From: UBA4055 sp036721445
GTDB lineage: Bacteria; UBA4055
Assembly: GCA_036721445.1 (NCBI GenBank)
Contig: DAIMKZ010000110.1
Span: 1-7,217 of the forward strand
DNA: 7,217 nucleotides
Reading direction: 5' to 3'
Shown in pieces: positions 1-5,029 of the stretch (the first letter of the stretch is position 1; each line of letters begins with the position of its first letter). The translations under genes and the position numbers were made by a program. The notes under the pieces are model-generated. The model was not told the origin of the DNA. It saw only the letters and a list, made by a program, of their open reading frames with translations, and searched no databases.

Positions 1-415
1 CGATAAACAGAATCTCTGGAAAGCGGGTTATCATGTAAACGAGAAAGTCGGAACTATTGCAGGTGAAAGTTACAAGTGCAATTTCGATATCGAGATGACA
101 ATGGATATGCTGAAGGCGGTTTATCATGCCAGACCCGACGTGATCGTACTTGCAAGCGGGGACGGCGATTTCATTCCGCTCGTTTACGAACTTAGAAAAA
201 TGGGGATAAGAACCGAGGTGGCCGCATTTCCCGTGAGCGCCTCAAAGGACATTGCTCTTAAATGCTCCGGTTTTATAGATCTGGACATTTATTATTCCGA
301 GTATCTTGATTTTGTTGACGGATCAATTGATGTAAGCGAATATCCCCCGGAGGATGACACCGACAGTGAGGATGAAGCTGATGTTTCTGAAGAGGAAAAA
401 ATAAATGAAGAATGA
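1..415 (+). CDS. NYN-domain (LabA/DUF88-like) putative nuclease, 3' part
   Basis: The frame is open from the left edge (first full codon at base 2), so the N-terminus lies outside the window; the ATG at 95 is internal. The visible part shows the second half of a NYN fold. It has a helix ending DIEMTMDML, then a strand and acidic loop, VIVLASGDGDFIPL, in which the SGDxDF motif (Asp codons at 161 and 167) matches the metal-binding loop of LabA/PIN-like enzymes, then the helix-strand ELRKMGIRTEVAAFP. NYN proteins are predicted metal-dependent RNases. The last 30 or so residues are a very acidic low-complexity tail (EDDTDSEDEADVSEEE). The 3' end overlaps the possible ATG at 405 of the next gene, and the gene lies directly upstream of the E2 and JAB-E1 genes, suggesting one operon. 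The fold call is good. Actual RNase activity and the link to conjugation are inferred. Confidence 0.85.
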   Translation, partial: DKQNLWKAGYHVNEKVGTIAGESYKCNFDIEMTMDMLKAVYHARPDVIVLASGDGDFIPLVYELRKMGIRTEVAAFPVSASKDIALKCSGFIDLDIYYSEYLDFVDGSIDVSEYPPEDDTDSEDEADVSEEEKINEE

Positions 416-710
416 TGCTTTTCCGGTAAATATTAAAAAAGAAATTGAAATTACAAAAAAAAGGAGGTCTTCGGTGTTGACCCGGGCGGAAAATGATAAA
501 AAGGAAATCAAAAGCGAAAGGGACAGTGACAGTGACGGCATGGCTATGGTATATCTAATCGATTCGGGCAGGGCATTATTTGCAAACATTCCCGAATCAC
601 TTTGGATAAGAATGATAAACAGTAATGCAGAATTTACAAAGTACATGAATTTTGTAAGTACGATAGCTATCAATAAAGCGAGATTATTTGATAAGATCAG
701 TAACAATTAA
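405..710 (+). CDS. small unknown protein of the E2/JAB-E1 operon (start uncertain)
   Basis: I do not recognise this protein. From the ATG at 405 it is 101 aa, overlaps the NYN gene by 11 bases and has an AGAGG at 391-395. A stronger signal lies inside: AGGAGGT at 462-468 is followed by in-frame GTG (474) and TTG (477) codons, giving 78 or 77 aa. The N-terminal third is highly charged (Lys/Glu/Asp, with a DSDSDG run), so the tidy part begins at about GMAMVYLID and continues with RALFANIPESLWIRMI and a probable long C-terminal helix ending KISNN. There is no C-terminal diglycine and too few strands for a clear beta-grasp fold, so it is not an obvious ubiquitin-like modifier. It ends 14 bases before the E2 gene, so it is very probably co-transcribed. 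It could be a substrate, an adaptor or a diverged modifier. Confidence 0.7.
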   Translation: MKNDAFPVNIKKEIEITKKRRSSVLTRAENDKKEIKSERDSDSDGMAMVYLIDSGRALFANIPESLWIRMINSNAEFTKYMNFVSTIAINKARLFDKISNN

Positions 711-724
711 AACGGAGGCGAAAA

Positions 725-1267
725 ATGAAAAACGGAATCATGATGCTAAAAGATAAAACCGGAGACATACTTAAAATTGAAGACATTCCGGATAGGACAA
801 AAGCATACACTCAGTTTGGAGGTGTGAGGTCGGAGCTTTCCAGAATTGTTATAACGGAGCAGGTATTCGATATAGCTCAGCATTATTTTAAGTCAGGCGT
901 GGAATTCGATGAAGAAAATGCAGACTGGGTGATATTTCCGAACTTTATGCTTCCGAAAAGATGGCATCATATCACCGAACGGTCTCCATTAATGGTTGTG
1001 TTTCCCACTCATTATCCCGAAACACCTCCGATCGGGTTTTATCTTAAAGGCGATATTCCCGATTCTCCCAACGGGCATTTTTATACTCAGGCATACCACG
1101 ATGCGGACAAAGCTCCCATAGAGGCCGGGTGGAAATGGTACTGCGTTTATATAAATCCGGGAACGTGGATGCCCAGAAAATACAAAGGTCCTCTGTCGTG
1201 GAGAAGCGGTGATAATCTCTGGACTTATATGAATCTTGTCAAAGAAGTGCTTTCATCAGGTGATTAA
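725..1267 (+). CDS. E2-like ubiquitin-conjugating enzyme (prokaryotic E2 family E type)
   Basis: This 180-aa protein has a GGAGG site (714-718) six bases before the ATG. The central part follows the UBC fold: strands around residues 66-76, the hallmark FPTHYPETPP (93-102), then WKWYC at 136-140 and INPGTWMP. Cys140 is the only cysteine and lies exactly eight residues before Trp148-x-Pro150, matching the C-x7-W-x-P geometry of canonical E2 enzymes, so it is the likely thioester residue. The usual HPN motif is absent; GHFY (117-120) occupies roughly that place. The ending SGDNLWTYMNLVKEVL fits the C-terminal helix of the family. It should receive an activated ubiquitin-like protein from the E1 encoded next door. 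The assignment to the E2-E subfamily rests on remembered motifs and operon context and is less certain than the E2 fold itself. Confidence 0.82.
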   Translation: MKNGIMMLKDKTGDILKIEDIPDRTKAYTQFGGVRSELSRIVITEQVFDIAQHYFKSGVEFDEENADWVIFPNFMLPKRWHHITERSPLMVVFPTHYPETPPIGFYLKGDIPDSPNGHFYTQAYHDADKAPIEAGWKWYCVYINPGTWMPRKYKGPLSWRSGDNLWTYMNLVKEVLSSGD

Positions 1268-1283
1268 AAAAGGGGGGGAGAAC

Positions 1284-2762
1284 ATGGCTAAAGTATATAA
1301 GAGGAAGAAAAAAAATACTGTTCCCGTAAAAGACGTTGAAGCAAAGCAGAATTATACAATCAGGAAGTTATCAAATACAGTTGAAATTGCACCGAAGATA
1401 TTTATAAAATTTAAAAACAATTCATTTTCCGACCTGAGAAAGCGCCTGCTGAAGGATATTTCAAAAGAACAGTTCGCTGTACTTTTGGGCAAATATGAAA
1501 CGGCTGGAGATATTAAGATCATTAATGTAATAGATGTAAAATTTGCCGCGGTCAGCGATTATCACGACCAGAGGCACGCGTTTCTGAAAATGAAAAAAGA
1601 GTTCATCTATGATATTCTTGCTGAGATTAAAAAAAGGTACGACGCAGATACGATCATAGATGTGCATACTCATCCTTTCTCAAAGGAATTCACCAGTTTT
1701 TCAGGTGTAGACGACAGTGATGAAAGAAGTTTCTGCAGATTTATTAATGATAAATTCGATGATATTCATTATGCGAGTATCGTTTTATCTCAGAAACAGT
1801 ATTCAGCGAGATTATGGGAGATAAAGGGCGATAAGATAAATTACAGAACGGCAATTATAAAAACACAAACAGCTCCTGAGAGCATACCGAGCTGCGATTA
1901 TAAGGATATCAGCGATCCTGATATAGAGATCCAGTCGGACAGCACTTCAATGTTCAACAGAGGAACTCTTGCTCTCGGACTTGACAATATGAGAAGAATT
2001 ATGAACGACCAGGCGATCACTATAATCGGCGTCGGGGGTCTTGGATCTGTAGTTGCGGAACATTTGGTACATATGGGATTCAGATCAATAAACCTGGTTG
2101 ATAATGACATTGTGGAGATATCGAACCTGAACCGTATTGTCGGAGCGTATTACAGCGACGCTTTAGATAAGATAAGTAAAGTCCATGCCATAAAAAACCA
2201 TCTTGAAAGAATTAATCCTAAGGCAGAAGTCAAAGCTTTCCGGAATGATGTTGCAGATCCCTGTATCGAAGAAGTTATGGCTTTATCTGACTGGATGATA
2301 CTCGCAACGGATAATCATTCAAGCAGATCGGCCGCTCAGAGGATGGCGTTCAAATATTTCGTTCCTTTTATTTCGGCGGGAGTAAATATTTCCGTGAATA
2401 ACGGAAATATAACTGACATGAGCGGGGAAGTGGTCACTGTAAGAATGGGTGACAGACACTGCCTGAACTGCCTGAACAGAATAAACTTCATTAAAGCGGC
2501 GCAGGAAAACCATCCCGATCCGGAAATAAGAGAAAAACTCGTTACGAAAGGTTATGTAACCGGTAAAGATATCAAAGAACCGGCTGTGAAAACGCTTAAT
2601 ACTAATCTCGCAACACTGGCTGTCGACATTCTGATAAACCAGTATACCGGAAGACAGAGGACCGCTCCCGTAGTTGTTTATGAAAATAACGCTTTCCCCG
2701 TGATTTTCGAGGATAGAGAGAGTGTGAAAAAAAGAAATCTTGAGTGCTTCACATGCAGTTAA
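1284..2762 (+). CDS. JAB (JAMM) metalloprotease fused to ThiF/E1 activating enzyme
   Basis: The start is placed at 1284, after a G7AG purine run (1272-1280); the in-frame ATG at 1236 lies inside the E2 gene and lacks a good site. The product is 492 aa. Residues 55-190 form a JAB domain: Glu62 in EQFAVLLG, the zinc ligands His128 and His130 of HTHP, then SGVD (Ser140, Asp143), the JAMM set of isopeptidases that trim or remove ubiquitin-like proteins. Residues 228-480 form a ThiF/E1 adenylation domain: GVGGLGS (249-255) for nucleotide binding, VDNDIVEISNLNR (272-284), Lys299, and Asp343 in ATD. CLNC (393-396) and CFTC (488-491) make the usual zinc site. No cysteine lies between them, where ThiF and MoeB carry their catalytic one. 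The other cysteines are 151, 204 and 327. One polypeptide therefore combines activation and deconjugation, next to its E2. Confidence 0.9.
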   Translation: MAKVYKRKKKNTVPVKDVEAKQNYTIRKLSNTVEIAPKIFIKFKNNSFSDLRKRLLKDISKEQFAVLLGKYETAGDIKIINVIDVKFAAVSDYHDQRHAFLKMKKEFIYDILAEIKKRYDADTIIDVHTHPFSKEFTSFSGVDDSDERSFCRFINDKFDDIHYASIVLSQKQYSARLWEIKGDKINYRTAIIKTQTAPESIPSCDYKDISDPDIEIQSDSTSMFNRGTLALGLDNMRRIMNDQAITIIGVGGLGSVVAEHLVHMGFRSINLVDNDIVEISNLNRIVGAYYSDALDKISKVHAIKNHLERINPKAEVKAFRNDVADPCIEEVMALSDWMILATDNHSSRSAAQRMAFKYFVPFISAGVNISVNNGNITDMSGEVVTVRMGDRHCLNCLNRINFIKAAQENHPDPEIREKLVTKGYVTGKDIKEPAVKTLNTNLATLAVDILINQYTGRQRTAPVVVYENNAFPVIFEDRESVKKRNLECFTCS

Positions 2763-2784
2763 ATACATTTCCTGACGGCCTCTT

Positions 2785-2934
2785 ATGAATAATAGAAAAC
2801 GGAAAATACTTTATCCGGTGATCAATGGTAGAGCGGTAAAGCTCAAAAGAAGTAAAATAGTGCCGGTAACAGAAAAATCGCTATTTTTAAGGCTGCTGAA
2901 AAAATTTTTCGGCAAAAACGCATTTTCCACTTGA
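2785..2934 (+). CDS. possible 49-aa basic peptide
   Basis: An ATG-to-TGA frame encodes a lysine/arginine-rich peptide beginning MNNRKRKILYPVING and ending FGKNAFST. No Shine-Dalgarno site precedes it, and its stop codon falls inside the -35 box of the next promoter. It contains a near-palindrome, CTGAAAAAATTTTTCGG, that could be a weak stem-loop at the end of the E1 operon instead. I do not recognise the peptide. Chance open frame is a real possibility. Confidence 0.25.
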   Translation: MNNRKRKILYPVINGRAVKLKRSKIVPVTEKSLFLRLLKKFFGKNAFST

Positions 2935-2959
2935 CAAAGAGATATTATTTTATTATATT
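2931..2959 (+). promoter_or_regulatory. consensus sigma-A promoter of the small RNA
   Basis: TTGACA at 2931-2936 and TATATT at 2954-2959 are separated by exactly 17 bases, a near-perfect housekeeping promoter. Transcription would begin near 2966. The next gene on this strand starts over 450 bases downstream, and a terminator-like structure ends at about 3074, so the promoter most likely makes a discrete RNA. Confidence 0.75.
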
Positions 2960-2965
2960 TCTCGG

Positions 2966-3074
2966 TTGAAGTGTTTAACAGCCTTCATAAAAACTCAAAA
3001 ATGATCCAGTTCCAATGGGAAAAGGATTAAAGAAAAAAGAAACGAAATGAGGATTTATGAAGGCTGTTTTTTTT
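2966..3074 (+). ncRNA. predicted small RNA, about 108 nt, with paired ends
   Basis: The unit runs from the predicted start of the consensus promoter to a T8 tract. AACAGCCTTCATAAA (2977-2991) pairs perfectly over 15 bp with 3054-3068, which leads straight into the T-run (3067-3074). The enclosed 62 nt are purine-rich and hold a second hairpin: ATCC (3004-3007) with GGAT (3024-3027) and TTCC (3010-3013) with GGAA (3018-3021), capped by AATG. An 11-codon ATG frame at 3015-3050 lacks a ribosome-binding site. It matches no RNA family I know. It could act in trans, or be an attenuator that stops most transcription entering the sigma leader. Confidence 0.55.
2977..3074 (+). terminator. long-loop intrinsic terminator of the small RNA
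   Basis: A 15-bp perfect stem (2977-2991 with 3054-3068) is followed by T8 (3067-3074). The loop is about 62 nt, much larger than in ordinary terminators, but the stem-then-U-tract arrangement is right. It may also catch read-through from the JAB-E1 operon, which has no other visible terminator. Confidence 0.5.
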
Positions 3075-3117
3075 GAATACGAAAAATTCCGGAAAAAAAA
3101 TAAAAATATTTTAAACA

Positions 3118-3149
3118 GACCTTTACAAGGAAAAATTCTGCATTATTAT
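3118..3149 (+). promoter_or_regulatory. promoter of the sigma-factor leader
   Basis: GACCTTTACA (3118-3127), 16 bases, then TATTAT (3144-3149) preceded by GCAT. It resembles the two promoters before the 70-aa gene and the DUF1232 gene in its TTTAC -35 core, the 16-base spacer and the CAT just before the -10. Transcription would start near 3156, giving a leader of roughly 268 bases before the sigma gene. Confidence 0.5.
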
Positions 3150-3186
3150 CTTTGTATGAAAACTCAAACCAGCATAGGAGGGGCCA

Positions 3187-3219
3187 ATGGGAAGTGACGG
3201 ACTGCCGATAGGCGACTAG
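3187..3219 (+). CDS. 10-codon leader micro-ORF, copy 1
   Basis: ATG to TAG encodes MGSDGLPIGD. AGGAGGGG at 3176-3183 is an excellent ribosome-binding site with five bases from GGAGG to the ATG. A matching 10-codon frame with the same site occurs at 4938, also followed 14-15 bases later by the conserved 44-nt element. Both peptides have Ile-Gly followed by one residue and TAG (ATAGGCGACTAG here). The position in the leader of the sigma gene suggests that its translation, or ribosome stalling on it, controls the downstream structure. That role is inferred. Confidence 0.5.
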   Translation: MGSDGLPIGD

Positions 3220-3233
3220 TTTTACTCGGTCAT

Positions 3234-3277
3234 CTGAATAGGATTCGGGGTTTGTAAACCTGGCAACAGAAGCTTCA
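3234..3277 (+). repeat. conserved 44-nt RNA/DNA element, copy 1
   Basis: This stretch matches 4986-5029 at 43 of 44 positions, with the last 36 identical. CTGAAT and ATTCGG can form a hairpin with a three-base loop (AGG here), GGTT-TGTA-AACC a second small one, and GAAGCTTC is a palindrome. It follows micro-ORF copy 1 by 14 bases and lies about 150 bases before the sigma gene. I cannot match it to a named riboswitch or RNA family. Confidence 0.7.
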
Positions 3278-3305
3278 AAGAATCGCCTTTTCATAGAAGT
3301 GCGGA

Positions 3306-3418
3306 CCTGGGCGAAAGCCGGATTAAGAATGAGATTTGTGATCAGATCTCGTAAGTGACGAAAAAACTGTGAGATTTACCAAGATCGAACAGAAAAGCTA
3401 AAAAACTTAATCCGGAGG
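3306..3418 (+). promoter_or_regulatory. RBS-masking leader structure of the sigma gene
   Basis: CCGGATTAAG (3318-3327) is perfectly complementary over 10 bp to CTTAATCCGG (3406-3415), whose last GG belongs to the GGAGG ribosome-binding site (3414-3418). Forming this helix would hide part of that site. The same upstream arm also ends a competing GGC-GAAA-GCC hairpin (3310-3319). Between the arms is an 8-bp hairpin, GAGATTTG-TGAT-CAGATCTC (3331-3350), and a second GAGAT at 3371 could compete for its 3' arm. The layout suggests translational switching. No ligand is evident. Confidence 0.5.
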
Positions 3419-3423
3419 AAACC

Positions 3424-4188
3424 ATGAAAAACGCACAGACCAGAAACTTCAAAGAAACTAACACCCAGATCATATTCGAATTAAAACTTGGCGGAAGAAG
3501 AGCGGAGAAAGCCAGGGAAAAACTTATTCTGGAAAATCAGGGACTTGTCAATAAAATCGCTTATACTTATTATGTAAAGAACAGCTCTCTTAATCTGGAC
3601 GATATAAAACAATCCGGCCAACTTGGTCTGATATATGCCGTTGATAATTTTAACATGGACCCGGACCAGTTCAGTTCATATGCCACGCTGTCAATAAACG
3701 GTTACATAAAGAATTTTCTAAGGGAAGATAAGAATATATCGACCAGTTACAGACAGGATCTTAAGATAAAAGAATCACAGGCGGCATTTGAATACAGCGG
3801 AGACGAGCCGTATTGCGAGGATGATAGTAAAGTATTTAAATTCGAATCAGATAATACGACATATCTCAAGCCGGTCAGGGTCAATAACAAGATCGGATCA
3901 GAGGAAGGCGAGAGCTTAGACAGAATAGAGAACCTTAAGGATGAAACGACTGGAGAGGAGGAGATTATAGACATTATTGATAACAGAATTATAATCGAGA
4001 GATTAAATAAAAACCTGTTCCTGCTTAATAAAAAAGACAGAGAGCTGATCAGCAAAATTTTCGGTCTGGGTGATTACAAAGAGCAGACACTGACAAAAAT
4101 CGCAGAAAAGGAAGGGGTTAGTAAAATGGCGATATCTCTGAGAAAGAACAGAATATTAGACCGGCTCATGAAACAGATGGAGAAGTAA
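3424..4188 (+). CDS. sigma-70 family RNA polymerase sigma factor
   Basis: This 254-aa protein starts five bases after GGAGG. Residues 33-102 are a sigma region 2: ENQGLVNKIAY, LNLDDIKQSGQLGLIYAVDNF and FSSYATLSINGYIKNFLRED align with the core-binding and -10 recognition helices. Residues 190-250 form region 4, with LLNKKDRELISKIFGLGD and a helix-turn-helix, LTKIAEKEGVSKMAIS, for the -35. Region 3 is replaced by an acidic linker (about 115-188). The lack of region 1.1 and the shortness make it an alternative factor rather than the housekeeping one. It is preceded by an elaborate leader. The two genes after it, and the leader itself, have look-alike promoters that it may read, which would make it self-activating; this is inference. 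Confidence 0.88.
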   Translation: MKNAQTRNFKETNTQIIFELKLGGRRAEKAREKLILENQGLVNKIAYTYYVKNSSLNLDDIKQSGQLGLIYAVDNFNMDPDQFSSYATLSINGYIKNFLREDKNISTSYRQDLKIKESQAAFEYSGDEPYCEDDSKVFKFESDNTTYLKPVRVNNKIGSEEGESLDRIENLKDETTGEEEIIDIIDNRIIIERLNKNLFLLNKKDRELISKIFGLGDYKEQTLTKIAEKEGVSKMAISLRKNRILDRLMKQMEK

Positions 4189-4194
4189 GATTAC

Positions 4195-4225
4195 GACTTT
4201 ACGAATATTGAAAACACATTATAAT
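4195..4225 (+). promoter_or_regulatory. promoter of the 70-aa gene
   Basis: GACTTTACG (4195-4203), 16 bases, then TATAAT (4220-4225) preceded by CAT. It shares all nine -35 bases, the spacer length and CATTATAAT with the promoter at 4488-4518. The predicted start near 4232 leaves a leader of about 23 bases before the ATG at 4255. Confidence 0.6.
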
Positions 4226-4254
4226 ACGGATAACTAAAAAAGCGGGAGGGTAAA

Positions 4255-4467
4255 ATGAGAAGAAGAAAAACAAGATATAAAGCGAATAACATGAGAAATA
4301 ACAACAGTTTTAATTATTTATGCCAGCCCGGCAACAGACTGACTTCACGAGCTAAATACAAATATGATTCCGGATCAAAAGAAGTCAACGAAATTTTTCA
4401 TGAAAGTGTCGAATGTCTAAATACGGTCAAAGAGTGTCTTGATATAATTTTTGATCTTTTCAGTTGA
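4255..4467 (+). CDS. small unknown protein, 70 aa
   Basis: The start is supported by GGGAGGG at 4244-4250 and its own promoter. The first 20 residues are rich in Arg, Lys and Asn (MRRRKTRYKANNMRNNN), suggesting nucleic-acid contact. The middle is polar and the last 30 residues (EVNEIFHESVECLNTVKECL and on to FDLFS) look like an amphipathic helix with two cysteines. There is no signal peptide or clear membrane segment. I recognise no family. Position between the sigma factor and the DUF1232 gene, with a promoter matching the latter's, suggests joint regulation. Confidence 0.65.
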   Translation: MRRRKTRYKANNMRNNNSFNYLCQPGNRLTSRAKYKYDSGSKEVNEIFHESVECLNTVKECLDIIFDLFS

Positions 4468-4487
4468 AACTGGTAAAATAACACCTG

Positions 4488-4518
4488 GACTTTACGGGAA
4501 ATGGATATGCATTATAAT
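4488..4518 (+). promoter_or_regulatory. promoter of the DUF1232 gene
   Basis: GACTTTACG (4488-4496), 16 bases, then TATAAT (4513-4518). It is the twin of the promoter at 4195-4225. It overlaps the upstream in-frame ATG at 4501, which argues against that codon being the start. The predicted start near 4525 gives a leader of about 24 bases. Confidence 0.6.
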
Positions 4519-4548
4519 GAATATAACTTAAAACAAAGGGAGGATACA

Positions 4549-4890
4549 ATGGAAAACACAAGATCGAACGAATACGGAAAGGGATACGAGGGCGAATACA
4601 GCGAATCGGGATTTTTAAAATTCGTCAGGAATTTCGCGAAAAAATTTCCGGGTATCAGGGAAGCGGTCGCAATGTTCTATTGCCTAAAAGATTCCGATAC
4701 ACCGGTCTGGGTCAAGGGTATTATCGTAGGTGTGCTCGGATATCTGATCTGCCCTGTTGATGCCGTTCCTGATCCGATCCCCGTAATCGGACTGCTGGAT
4801 GATCTCGGAGTTCTGGCAGGGGCATATGCAATAATAAGAACTCATATTAAAGATGAACACTGGGCGATGGCTGACGAGCTGTTAGGTTAA
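4549..4890 (+). CDS. DUF1232 / YkvA-like membrane protein
   Basis: The product from the ATG at 4549 is 113 aa; AAGGGAGGA (4536-4544) supports this start, while the longer frame from 4501 would run through the promoter. Residues 1-25 are polar and glycine-rich. Residues 51-95 are the DUF1232 core: VWVKGIIVGVLGYLICPVDA followed by PDPIPVIGLLDDLGVLAGAY, the PxDxxPDxxPxxGxxDD pattern of YkvA proteins, with at least one membrane helix around 53-70. The biochemical role of the family is unknown. The gene has the same promoter type as the 70-aa gene and is followed 47 bases later by the second micro-ORF/44-nt element unit, so the element could sit at the 3' end of this transcript. Confidence 0.85.
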   Translation: MENTRSNEYGKGYEGEYSESGFLKFVRNFAKKFPGIREAVAMFYCLKDSDTPVWVKGIIVGVLGYLICPVDAVPDPIPVIGLLDDLGVLAGAYAIIRTHIKDEHWAMADELLG

Positions 4891-4937
4891 ATAAAAACAG
4901 GAAAAATAGCAGGATCAAAACTAACAAAGGAGGGGAC

Positions 4938-4970
4938 ATGAGAACATCATTGATCAGAATAGGCAGATAG
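4938..4970 (+). CDS. 10-codon micro-ORF, copy 2
   Basis: ATG to TAG encodes MRTSLIRIGR, with AAAGGAGGGG just upstream (4926-4935). Length, ribosome-binding site, the penultimate ATAGGC codons and the TAG stop match copy 1 at 3187, although the other residues differ. The conserved 44-nt element follows 15 bases later. No + strand gene follows; the next gene is convergent. The unit either serves a lost or distant gene or works on its own. Confidence 0.45.
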   Translation: MRTSLIRIGR

Positions 4971-4985
4971 ACAAAGCCCGACTTC

Positions 4986-5029
4986 CTGAATAAGATTCGG
5001 GGTTTGTAAACCTGGCAACAGAAGCTTCA
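4986..5029 (+). repeat. conserved 44-nt RNA/DNA element, copy 2
   Basis: Nearly identical to 3234-3277, with a single A/G difference at 4993. The pairing CTGAAT with ATTCGG (loop AAG) is kept, and the base before the stem changes U to C opposite G, which preserves pairing (U-G to C-G). After the element the two copies diverge gradually (AGAGATTCAC here, AAAGAATCGC in copy 1), then share a T-rich stretch, CACTTTTTC here, which could be where the transcript ends. Confidence 0.7.

Noticed and set aside
323..706. Minus-strand frame of 127 codons with a hydrophobic, membrane-like product
   Set aside because: It is the antisense of Lys/Glu/Asp-rich coding sequence, which always reads as hydrophobic on the other strand.
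1236..1283. Longer start (ATG 1236) for the JAB-E1 gene
   Set aside because: It lies within the E2 gene without a good ribosome site; the purine run at 1272-1280 points to ATG 1284.
2319..2768. Minus-strand open frame of 149 codons opposite the E1 domain
   Set aside because: It is the shadow of a strongly conserved ThiF domain; it has no recognisable domain of its own.
2891..2914. Terminator for the JAB-E1 operon at the near-palindrome CTGAAAAAATTTTTCGG
   Set aside because: The stem is A/T-rich with almost no loop and no T-run follows on either strand.
3234..3277. SAM-type riboswitch suggested by CCTGGCAAC
   Set aside because: The rest of the conserved SAM-I core is absent and the neighbours are unrelated to methionine metabolism.
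3234..3290. tmRNA 5' end suggested by GGATTCG followed by G-rich sequence
   Set aside because: No tRNA-like acceptor half, tag reading frame or CCA end follows.
4501..4548. Longer start (ATG 4501) for the DUF1232 protein
   Set aside because: The extra codons are the spacer and TATAAT box of a promoter, and AAGGGAGGA precedes ATG 4549.
3234..5029. CRISPR repeats
   Set aside because: Only two copies, 1.7 kb apart, with genes between them and no spacer-sized units.
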